Source of the DNA: JANNGZ01 sp031404155
GTDB taxonomy: Bacteria > Pseudomonadota > Gammaproteobacteria > Burkholderiales > Burkholderiaceae_C
DNA length: 14,789 nt
Reading direction: 5' to 3'
NCBI GenBank assembly: GCA_031404155.1
Contig: JANNGZ010000245.1
Span: forward strand, 1 to 14,789
The stretch's first letter is position 1; every line of letters begins with the position of its first letter. Positions 1 through 6,297 of the stretch are shown in pieces. The translations under genes and the position numbers were made by a program. The notes under the pieces are model-generated. The model saw nothing but the letters and a program-made list of their open reading frames with translations. It was not told the origin of the DNA and ran no database searches.

Positions 1-891
1 CGGCGCCGGCAGGCGGTCGAGGTACCAGCGCAGTTTGCTGTAGCGGTGCAGTATCGCGTAGGCCATGAAGCGGCATTGAAGCGCGGCGTCGAGCGCATGC
101 GGCGGGTAGCCGTAGGCGAGCAGCGCGCGGCGCAGGAAGCGGCCGTCGCCACAGGACACGAACAACCCGAAGGACGCGAAGTCGTACTCCGGCGCGCCGA
201 GCATTGCCGGCTCGAAGTCGAACAGGCCGCTCCAGCGCCAGCCGCTGGCCGTTGGCGATACCAGCAGGTGTTCGCGCATCAGTTCGGTGTGCAGCAGCGA
301 TCGGCGCTGGTCGCCGGGTGGCATCCAGTCTTGCAGGAACCCGGGCAGGCGTTCGAGCCAGTACGAGTCGAGACCCCGCTCGCGCTGGCGCTGGACTGCG
401 CTTTCGCGCTGCGCTTGCAAGAAGGGTTCCCAGCGCGGCGTGAAGTCGGTGAGTGTGGTGGTGTCCAGCGCATGCAGGGCCGCGATGCACGCGCCGAGTT
501 CATCGGCCAGGCGGTCGCGCTGAAGCGGGGGAATTTCGGGCCAGGCATCGACGAGCCGGCGCCCGTGCAGTTGCGACATCAGGATGTAGTGCCAGCCGTC
601 GGCGCTGCCGCTGGCCAGCAGGCGCGGCGTGGGGATCGCCAGCGCGCCCTGCACGGCAGCGAGCGTGCGCGACTCGATCGACGAATGAGTCTCCTCGTGC
701 GGCGGATAGAGTTTGAGCACATGGTCGTTGCCGATGGCGTACACCGGCAGCGACCCGCTGTCGTAGCGCTTTGCCGGCACCGCGCCGAGCCCATGGCGGA
801 CGCAGATCGCGGCCACGCCGGCGCCGAGCGCCGCATCGTCGCGAAGCAGGGCGCTCCAGCCGGGCTCGTCGGCGGCGTGCGGCAAGGGCAT
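1..891 (-). CDS. APH-family phosphotransferase (small-molecule kinase), 3' end cut by window edge
   Basis: The reverse strand reads open for 297 codons from an ATG at 891 to the window edge, so the C-terminus and stop are missing. The protein looks like an aminoglycoside phosphotransferase/choline-kinase fold, which transfers ATP phosphate to a small hydroxylated substrate in the cytoplasm. Visible landmarks are VLKLYPP near residues 58-64 (the ATP-binding lysine strand), the catalytic loop HTELMREHLLV at 201-211, and LFDFEPAM at 223-230 with the metal-binding acidic residue. The catalytic loop departs from the usual H-x-D-x4-N pattern: Glu replaces Asp and His replaces Asn. I recall close relatives sharing this, so it is probably a subfamily trait rather than decay. 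The ATG shares one base with the TGA of the upstream LuxR gene (TGATG), suggesting translational coupling. The substrate is unknown, and antibiotic resistance should not be assumed. Confidence 0.85.
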   Translation of the reverse strand, partial: MPLPHAADEPGWSALLRDDAALGAGVAAICVRHGLGAVPAKRYDSGSLPVYAIGNDHVLKLYPPHEETHSSIESRTLAAVQGALAIPTPRLLASGSADGWHYILMSQLHGRRLVDAWPEIPPLQRDRLADELGACIAALHALDTTTLTDFTPRWEPFLQAQRESAVQRQRERGLDSYWLERLPGFLQDWMPPGDQRRSLLHTELMREHLLVSPTASGWRWSGLFDFEPAMLGAPEYDFASFGLFVSCGDGRFLRRALLAYGYPPHALDAALQCRFMAYAILHRYSKLRWYLDRLPAP

Positions 892-1445
892 CAGGCGCTC
901 AGCAGTTTGTTCAAGAGTTCTGGCGTCGTCGCCGCACCGTACTTGCGCATCAGCCGCGCGCGGTAGACGTCCACGGTGCGCGGGCTGATCGCGAGCTTCT
1001 TGCCGATCAGCTTGCTGGTCAGGCCCTCGGTGAGCAGCGCGGCGATTTCCCGTTCACGCGCGGTGAGTTCGGCGCCTACCCTGCGCCGCGAGGACAGGTC
1101 TTCGAAGCTCCAGATGCCAGCGGCATGCGGGTGCTTCGGGTCCAGCGCGCGGCCCGACACATGGCACCAGAACAGCTCGCCGTCCAGGCGCTTCATGATG
1201 CGGTGGTCGGCGTAAAAACCGCTCTTGTCCAGGCTGGCCACGATGCGTGCACCGGTGCGCTCGAACTCCTGGTGCGTGGGGTAGAGCAGCTCGAAGCTCT
1301 TGCCCAACAGCCGGCGCGCGTCGGCGCGGAACATCGCCAGCAGCTGGCGGTTGCAGTCGACGATCTGGCGCTGGCGTGCGAGCACCAGGCCGATCGGTGC
1401 CAGGTCAAACGCGGTGCGGTAGTCGAGCGTGATGTCGGCCGTCAC
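891..1445 (-). CDS. PAS domain / LuxR-type HTH transcriptional regulator
   Basis: This is a 184-residue cytoplasmic DNA-binding regulator. Residues about 8-118 look like a single PAS sensor domain (IVDCNRQLLAMF, then LLGKSFELLYPT, then DGELFWCHVSGRAL). Residues about 124-184 are a LuxR-type helix-turn-helix (LTAREREIAALLTEGLTSK, then ISPRTVDVYRARLMRKYG). No receiver domain or autoinducer domain is visible, so the input is probably a small ligand or redox signal sensed by the PAS domain. The frame stays open further upstream, but that part is only a shadow of the thioesterase gene. I chose the GTG at 1445, which gives a PAS domain beginning near residue 8; the ribosome binding site is weak (GAGA). 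It lies 53 bases after the thioesterase stop and overlaps the kinase start, so all three are probably one transcript. Its target could be this operon or the divergent scoAB, but that is inference. Confidence 0.85.
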   Translation of the reverse strand: MTADITLDYRTAFDLAPIGLVLARQRQIVDCNRQLLAMFRADARRLLGKSFELLYPTHQEFERTGARIVASLDKSGFYADHRIMKRLDGELFWCHVSGRALDPKHPHAAGIWSFEDLSSRRRVGAELTAREREIAALLTEGLTSKLIGKKLAISPRTVDVYRARLMRKYGAATTPELLNKLLSA

Positions 1446-1498
1446 GAAGATCTCGGGCTTGCGAGCCCGATGGCGCGAGTGAAACGAGCCAGGGGCAG

Positions 1499-1912
1499 TC
1501 AAAGCAGCGCGTAGGTGGTGGTGGCGTGCGCGGCGAGCTTGCCGTCGGGCGTGCTGAGCGAAATTTCGCCGAAGGCCAGCGTCTTGCCGGCGCGCAGCAC
1601 CCGGGCCACCAGCCTCACCTCGGCGAGGCCGGCCGACACCGGGCGCATGAAGCTGGTTTGCAGCTGCACCGTGGTCATCGGGCGGAATTCGCCACCGAGG
1701 TGGCTGGCCAGCGCCGCCACCATCGCGGTGTCCATCGCGGACATGATGGCTTGCCCGCAGAGCACGCCGCCGCTGTGCACCACCTGCGCGGTCACCGGCA
1801 AGGCGAAGGTGACGACACCGGGCTCGGCGGCCACGATGCGAAGGTTCAGCGCCTTGACGCAAGGCGCGAGGATGCGCGCGAGGCCGGCTTCGAGTTGGTC
1901 GATCAAGGGCAT
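1499..1912 (-). CDS. PaaI-family hotdog-fold thioesterase
   Basis: A 137-residue protein, the normal size for a single hotdog domain. It has the PaaI/4-hydroxybenzoyl-CoA thioesterase signature VVHSGGVLCG at 44-53, followed by the likely catalytic Asp61 in SAMDTAM. Members hydrolyse acyl-CoA or aryl-CoA thioesters in the cytoplasm as homotetramers. The frame is open to 1999, but the ATG at 1912 gives the family's expected N-terminus and has AGGAG immediately upstream, although the spacing to the start is only one base. It is first in a leftward operon with the LuxR regulator and kinase, and divergent from a CoA-transferase operon. Both sides of this intergenic region therefore handle CoA thioesters. 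The actual substrate cannot be read from the sequence. Confidence 0.88.
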   Translation of the reverse strand: MPLIDQLEAGLARILAPCVKALNLRIVAAEPGVVTFALPVTAQVVHSGGVLCGQAIMSAMDTAMVAALASHLGGEFRPMTTVQLQTSFMRPVSAGLAEVRLVARVLRAGKTLAFGEISLSTPDGKLAAHATTTYALL

Positions 1913-1922
1913 GCTCCTGTGT

Positions 1923-1936
1923 GTAGTTGATTCTAC
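1923..1936. promoter_or_regulatory. Inverted repeat in the thioesterase/scoA divergent promoter region
   Basis: GTAG-N6-CTAC forms a short dyad in the 110-base gap between the two divergent operons. It overlaps TAGAAT on the reverse strand (1930-1935), a fair match to a -10 hexamer lying 17 bases before the thioesterase ATG, though no convincing -35 box precedes it. This could be an operator covering the thioesterase promoter. The dyad is short enough to occur by chance. Confidence 0.22.
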
Positions 1937-2022
1937 GTAAGGCCTGCGGTGCGGCACGAGGAGTACGCTTCGCGCTCGCCCGGATTGACGGCGAGACATA
2001 GCGACGACCGGAGACTCACAGC

Positions 2023-2715
2023 ATGAACAAGGTGTACCCCAGCGCGAAGGCCGCGCTCGACGGGCTGGTGAAAGACGGCCAGCTGCTCGCGGTCGGCGGC
2101 TTCGGCCTCTGCGGCATTCCCGAGGCGCTGATCGACGCGCTGCGCGACAGCGGCAAGAAGAACCTCACCGCGATTTCCAACAATGCCGGCGTCGACGGCT
2201 TCGGCCTGGGCAAGCTGCTCGAGACGCGGCAGATCAAGAAGATGATCTCGAGCTACGTCGGCGAGAACAAGGAGTTCGAGCGCCAGTACCTCGCCGGCGA
2301 ACTCGAACTCGAATTCACACCGCAGGGCACGCTGGCCGAAAAGCTGCGCGCCGGTGGTGCCGGCATCCCGGCCTTTTTCACCCGCACCGGTGTGGGCACC
2401 ATCGTGGCCGAGGGCAAGGAGCTGCGCGAGTTCGACGGCCACACCTACGTGATGGAGCGCGCGCTGCTGCCCGAGCTGTCGTTGGTGAAAGCCTGGAAGG
2501 CCGACAAGAGCGGCAACCTGGTGTTTCGCCTCACCGCGCGCAACTTCAACCCCGCGGTGGCGATGGCCGGCAAGACCACGGTGGTGGAAGTCGAAGAGCT
2601 GGTCGAGGTCGGCGAGATCGCGCCCGACGATGTGCACCTGGCCGGCATCTATGTGCACCGCATCGTGGTCAATGCGACTCCTGAAAAGCGCATCGAAAAA
2701 CGCACCACACTTTGA
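2023..2715 (+). CDS. scoA: 3-oxoacid CoA-transferase subunit A
   Basis: This 230-residue protein is the alpha subunit of a two-subunit succinyl-CoA:3-oxoacid (or acetate:acetoacetate) CoA-transferase, which moves CoA between succinyl-CoA and acetoacetate or related 3-oxoacids in the cytoplasm. The CoA-transferase family 1 signature GGFGLCGIPE is at residues about 25-34. SNNAGVDGFGLGKLL and the GAGIPAFFTRTGVGT segment follow, in the order usual for ScoA. Length matches the family. The ATG at 2023 has GGAGA at a good distance upstream. The partner subunit begins 13 bases after the stop, so the pair is an operon. The ketone-body/PHB-linked ScoA assignment is preferred over PcaI (beta-ketoadipate), because no other beta-ketoadipate genes are near; sequence alone cannot fully separate these. 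Confidence 0.93.
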   Translation: MNKVYPSAKAALDGLVKDGQLLAVGGFGLCGIPEALIDALRDSGKKNLTAISNNAGVDGFGLGKLLETRQIKKMISSYVGENKEFERQYLAGELELEFTPQGTLAEKLRAGGAGIPAFFTRTGVGTIVAEGKELREFDGHTYVMERALLPELSLVKAWKADKSGNLVFRLTARNFNPAVAMAGKTTVVEVEELVEVGEIAPDDVHLAGIYVHRIVVNATPEKRIEKRTTL

Positions 2716-2728
2716 CTGGAGCCGCACC

Positions 2729-3367
2729 ATGAGCTGGACACACGACCAAATGGCCGCCAAGGCCGCCGCCGAACTGAAAGACGGCTACTACGTCAACCTC
2801 GGCATCGGCCTGCCGACGCTGGTGGCCAACCATGTCCCGAGCGAGATCGAGGTCTGGCTGCAAAGCGAGAACGGCATGCTCGGCATCGGCCCGTTCCCGA
2901 CCGAGGAAGAGGTCGACGCCGACCTGATCAACGCCGGCAAGCAGACCGTGACCACGATCCCCGGCTCGTCGATCTTCGGCAGCCACGACAGCTTCGCGAT
3001 GATCCGCGGCGGCAAGATCAACCTCAGCATCCTCGGCGCGATGCAGGTGAGCGAGCGTGGCGACCTGGCCAACTGGATGATCCCCGGCAAGATGGTCAAG
3101 GGCATGGGCGGCGCGATGGACCTGGTGGCCGGCGTGCCGCGGGTGCTGGTGCTGATGGAGCATGTGGCGAAGAAGAAGGACGGCTCGGTCGACCTGAAGA
3201 TCCTGCCCGCCTGCACCCTGCCGCTCACCGGCCTGGGCGTGGTCAACCGCATCATCACCGACCTGGCGGTGATGGATGTGACCCCGCAAGGCCTGAAGCT
3301 GGTCGAGATGGCGCCGGGCGTGACCCGCGAAGACCTGCAAAGCAAGACCGGCGCGAAGCTGCACTGA
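2729..3367 (+). CDS. scoB: 3-oxoacid CoA-transferase subunit B
   Basis: A 212-residue beta subunit that carries the catalytic glutamate of the CoA-transferase: Glu47 in the conserved SENGMLG motif, which forms the covalent glutamyl-CoA intermediate in this family. Other family landmarks are YYVNLGIGLPTLV near 21-33, HDSFAMIRGGKINLSILGAMQV near 86-107, and LPLTGLGVVNRIITDLAV near 164-181. The frame is open back to 2630, but only inside scoA. The ATG at 2729 has GGAG 7 bases upstream and gives the usual N-terminus (MSWTHDQMA). Together with scoA it should form an A2B2 enzyme for acetoacetate activation or use. No frameshift or missing motif is seen. Confidence 0.94.
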   Translation: MSWTHDQMAAKAAAELKDGYYVNLGIGLPTLVANHVPSEIEVWLQSENGMLGIGPFPTEEEVDADLINAGKQTVTTIPGSSIFGSHDSFAMIRGGKINLSILGAMQVSERGDLANWMIPGKMVKGMGGAMDLVAGVPRVLVLMEHVAKKKDGSVDLKILPACTLPLTGLGVVNRIITDLAVMDVTPQGLKLVEMAPGVTREDLQSKTGAKLH

Positions 3368-3370
3368 CGG

Positions 3371-3385
3371 CTGGCGGCGCGCCAG
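3371..3385 (+). terminator. Weak hairpin after scoB
   Basis: CTGGC-ggcgc-GCCAG forms a five-base-pair GC stem starting just after the scoB stop. It has no T-tract, so it could only act as a weak or Rho-assisted stop, or as a 3'-end stabiliser. The 87-base gap to the convergent gene at 3455 shows nothing else. Confidence 0.25.
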
Positions 3386-3454
3386 CGCCGAGCCTTGATC
3401 GCCAACGAATCGCGGTACGCCTCTCGGGGTGCGCCATTCCGCGCGCGCGCCGCG

Positions 3455-4357
3455 CTACTTCGCTTGCAGTTGCGCCCTGATCCCGTCGGCCATCCGCTTG
3501 GGGAAAAAACCCGAGTCCAGGTGCTCGAGCATGGTGGCGCGCTGGTCGGCCGGCAGCGGCCGCAGCTCCAGCACCAGTGCCGCGACGGCTTCGTCCTGCT
3601 CGGCGGGCGAGAGCGCATGCATCTGCTCGCGCGCCTGGCGCAGTTGCGGAATCATCGGCTTGAGCATGCCCATCGCCATGCCCAGCGGTGCGATGGTGGA
3701 CGGCACCAGCACCATGCATTCCTTGAACTCGCCCTGAATCGCCTTGGGCATGAAGCCCAGCTCAAACAGCTCGTCGATCGTGGCCAGGGTTTCCGGCGGC
3801 GACAGCGGCTGGCTCATCGCCTGCTGCACCCGCGCCATCATGTCGGGGTCGATGCCGGTCGGCGGCAGCGCGCCCACGCCCGGCATCATCTGCTGCATCT
3901 TCGCCGCCATTTCCGCGGGCATGCCGCCGGGCAAGCCGGCGACCCCGGGCATGCCTGTCATGCCGGGCATGTTCGGCATCACCATGCCGGGCGGCAGGTT
4001 CGGCATGTTGGGCATGGCCATGCCGGGGGGCAGGTTCGGCATGTTGGGCATCGCCATGCCGGGGGGCATGTTCGGCATGTTGGGCATGTTCGGCATCGTC
4101 ATGCCCGCCGGCAGCCGGGGCAGGCCGCCGCCGCGAAGGTCCATCGCGCTGAGCGCATTCGACAGCGCGATGCCCTTGCAGCCCATGCCGCTCAGGGTCG
4201 ACAACATTGCGTCCTTGATCATCGAGGTGGCCGTCTGCTTAGCGATCTGCTTGATCACCAGCAGCAAAGCGGGCGCGATCGCGTCGCTCGTGGTCGGTGC
4301 CAAGGCCAGGGTGCTGGCCAGGCAGATCGCGCCGAGGCGCATCGGGAATGGGTGCAT
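3455..4357 (-). CDS. Exported protein with Met/Pro/Asn-rich tandem repeat
   Basis: I do not recognise a named family. The 300-residue product has a likely Sec signal peptide (MHPFPMRLGAICLASTLALA, probable cleavage near SDA at 24-26), so it should act in the periplasm or outside the cell. A short helical segment follows (about 29-70). Residues about 84-158 are low complexity, built from MPNMPN(L/M)PPGMA units and holding roughly twenty methionines. The C-terminal part (about 165-300) is helical, without Cys pairs or a known catalytic motif. It resembles a DUF-type proteobacterial periplasmic protein in which residues near 180-300 would be the conserved part. The frame extends upstream to 4492, but the ATG at 4357 is chosen because it has an AGGAGA box 7 bases upstream and starts the signal peptide. 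It is transcribed alone, convergent with scoB and divergent from the VOC gene. Confidence 0.75.
   Translation of the reverse strand: MHPFPMRLGAICLASTLALAPTTSDAIAPALLLVIKQIAKQTATSMIKDAMLSTLSGMGCKGIALSNALSAMDLRGGGLPRLPAGMTMPNMPNMPNMPPGMAMPNMPNLPPGMAMPNMPNLPPGMVMPNMPGMTGMPGVAGLPGGMPAEMAAKMQQMMPGVGALPPTGIDPDMMARVQQAMSQPLSPPETLATIDELFELGFMPKAIQGEFKECMVLVPSTIAPLGMAMGMLKPMIPQLRQAREQMHALSPAEQDEAVAALVLELRPLPADQRATMLEHLDSGFFPKRMADGIRAQLQAK
3981..4088 (-). repeat. Three 36-bp in-frame tandem repeats (Met/Pro-rich)
   Basis: Units 3981-4016, 4017-4052 and 4053-4088 are nearly identical and encode a 12-residue PPGMxMPNMPNx module in the exported protein. Partial units with the same MPN step flank them on both sides. 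The 36-base period preserves frame, so copy number can change by slippage without destroying the gene. Confidence 0.9.
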
Positions 4358-4364
4358 CGAAAGG

Positions 4365-4370
4365 TCTCCT
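4365..4370 (-). promoter_or_regulatory. Ribosome binding site fixing the start at 4357
   Basis: AGGAGA on the reverse strand, seven bases before the ATG at 4357. It selects this ATG over the longer frame that stays open to 4492. Confidence 0.7.
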
Positions 4371-4606
4371 GCTGCCGGATCGCCGCCGCGCTGTAACCGC
4401 CTTGCCCGAAGGCGTCGGGGCCGGGCAGCATACGACGCGCAGCTGCCAGGGTGTAGCCCGGGCGCGAGCGCAACGCAATCCCGCCTCTGCAAAATCAGCG
4501 GGTCCAGGGGTGGGCCGACTCCGCGGCCACCGGTGCGGCCCCACTTGCCACTTCGCAGCGCGGCGGTCTAATCGGCATCTCCTCCTTGCCGCCGACCCTC
4601 GACGCC

Positions 4607-5140
4607 ATGAGCCTCCCCGCACCGATCCAAGGCCTGCACCATTTCGCCTGGCGCTGCCGCGACTGCGAAGAAACGCGCCACTTCTACGAAGACCTGCTCG
4701 GCCTGCCGCTGGTGCATGTGATCCGCGCCGACCATGTGCCGAGCACCGGCGAGTACTGCCCCTATGTGCACATCTTCTTCCGCATGGCCGACGGCTCGCA
4801 TATCGCCTTCTTCGACTTGGGCGACAACCTGATCGCCGAACCCTCGGCGAACACGCCGGCCTGGGTCAACCACCTGGCGTTAAAAGTGGATTCGGTCGAC
4901 GCGCTGCTCGTGGCCAAGGCCCGGCTCGAAGCCGCGGGTGTCGAAGTGCTCGGCATCACCGACCACCACATCATCCAGTCGATCTACTTCTTCGACCCCA
5001 ACGGCATCCGGCTCGAACTCACCACGCCGACGGTGAGCGTGGCCGAGATGCAGCGCCTGGCCACGCTCGCGCATGCGGAGGTGGCGGCGTGGACGGCGGA
5101 GAAGCGCGCGCGGCTGCTGGTCAACTCGACGCGGGCGTAG
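4607..5140 (+). CDS. VOC-superfamily protein (glyoxalase/extradiol dioxygenase-like)
   Basis: A 177-residue protein of the vicinal oxygen chelate fold, with two paired beta-alpha-beta modules. The candidate metal ligands stand where the family puts them: His12 in GLHHFAWRC, His89 in WVNHLALKV, and Glu137 in PNGIRLELTTP. DRxLxFYE-like spacing is kept (ETRHFYEDLLGLPL). Such proteins include glyoxalase I, extradiol ring-cleavage dioxygenases and resistance proteins. The neighbours (hydrolase, MhpA-like monooxygenase) favour a ring-cleavage or related catabolic step, which is inference. The ATG at 4607 is used; a TTG at 4586 would add seven residues. Neither has a strong ribosome binding site. 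The hydrolase start follows 18 bases after the stop. The 249-base gap before it, shared with the divergent exported-protein gene, should hold both promoters, but I see no convincing boxes. Confidence 0.88.
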   Translation: MSLPAPIQGLHHFAWRCRDCEETRHFYEDLLGLPLVHVIRADHVPSTGEYCPYVHIFFRMADGSHIAFFDLGDNLIAEPSANTPAWVNHLALKVDSVDALLVAKARLEAAGVEVLGITDHHIIQSIYFFDPNGIRLELTTPTVSVAEMQRLATLAHAEVAAWTAEKRARLLVNSTRA

Positions 5141-5158
5141 TGCTGCAAGTCACCCGTG

Positions 5159-6281
5159 ATGAGTGAGTTGAAGCTCGCCGTCATCGACGTCAAACCCGGC
5201 GCCGCGCTGGAGAGCCAGTCGGGTTTGATGATGCTGCGCCCACGCATCTACGGTGCTTACCGCGAAGCGCCGGGTGCGCCGGGTGCGGGCAGGGCGGCGG
5301 CCATCGTGATGCACCCGAGCAGCAACTTCATGGGCCACTACCTGATCGAGCCGCTGGCCGCGCGCGGTGTCAGCTGCCTGGGGCTGAACTCGCGCTACGC
5401 CGGCAACGACACGCTGCTGCTGATGGAGCGGGTGATCCAGGACCTGGGCGAAGTTCCTGCGTGGCCTGGGCTACCAGCGGGTGCTGCTGGTCGGCAACTC
5501 CGGCGGCGCGGCGCTGGCGAGTTTTTACCAGGCGCAGGCCGAACACCTGAACATCGACACGCTGCCCGACGGCGACCCGGCCCACCTGTCGCGCGACGAC
5601 CTGCCGCCGGTCGACGGCATCGCGCTCTGCGCCGCGCATGAAGGCCGCTCGACCCTGATCGCCCACTGGATCGACCCTTCGGTGAGCGACGAGCACGACC
5701 CGCTGGCGGTGGATGCCACGCTCGACATGTACAGCGCCGCCAACGCGCCGCCGTATTCGAGCGATTTCCTCACCCGCTTCAAGGCCGGGCAGCGGGCGCG
5801 GCTGGCGCGCATCGAGGCCTGGGTCGACCAGCGCCTGGCGCTTCTGCGCTCGACCCCCGGCGCGCCGCGCGACCAGGTGTTCGCCGTCTACCGCACCCAT
5901 GCCGACCCACGCTGCCTCGACCTCTCGCTCGACGCCAATCACCGCGCCCTCGGCAGCGTCTGGGGCGACGCACGCCAGGTGAACTTCAGCGCCAACGCGA
6001 TGGGGCGGGTGAGCTCGCTCAGCGCGTTCCTCTCGCAATGGTCCGGCCGCTCCCGCGCCGACGGGCCGAGCAACCTGATCAAGACGACAGTGCCGGCGTT
6101 GCTGCTCACCTACACCGCCGACCAGAGCACCTTCCCGAGCACCCGCAGCGCCTGGCTTGCCGCGGGCGGCGCGCGCATCCGCAATGTCGACATCCGCGGC
6201 GGCAACCATTACCTCGCGGGCCAACCCCAGCTCGTGGCGCAGGTGGCCGACGAGATCGCGGCGTTCGCGCAGCGGCTTTGA
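5159..6281 (+). pseudogene. Alpha/beta hydrolase, disrupted by a frameshift near 5446-5450
   Basis: Two reading frames together make one alpha/beta hydrolase of about 373 residues. The first (from ATG 5159; GTG 5156 is an alternative) supplies the N-terminal strands and the HPSSNF oxyanion-hole region, up to ERVIQDL. The second continues from 5451 as KFLRGLGYQRVLLVGNSGG, giving the nucleophile elbow G-N-S-G-G, and runs to GGNHYLAG, with the likely catalytic His, and the stop at 6281. Reading GG instead of GGG at 5446-5448 would restore DLAKFLRGLGYQRV, so a one-base insertion is the simplest explanation. Without correction, the first frame ends at 5641 in unrelated residues, with no nucleophile. 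It sits between the VOC gene and the FAD monooxygenase, as expected for a C-C hydrolase or esterase step in ring degradation. A sequencing or assembly error is possible. Confidence 0.8.
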
Positions 6282-6297
6282 AGTCGAGAGCTGCGCC

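Noticed and set aside
46..966. Forward-strand 306-codon open frame
   Set aside because: It is the antisense shadow of the kinase gene, whose reverse-strand translation shows clear APH motifs.
2669..3364. Reverse-strand 231-codon frame opposite scoB
   Set aside because: It is His/Gln/Asp-rich shadow translation of GC-rich coding DNA; scoB on the forward strand has catalytic motifs.
3981..4088. Tandem units as a CRISPR-like array
   Set aside because: Units are directly adjacent without spacers, period 36, and translate in frame as a Met/Pro repeat within a gene with signal peptide and ribosome binding site.
4358..4492. N-terminal extension of the Met-rich exported protein
   Set aside because: The extra 45 residues are Arg-rich and would bury the signal peptide; the AGGAGA box supports the ATG at 4357.
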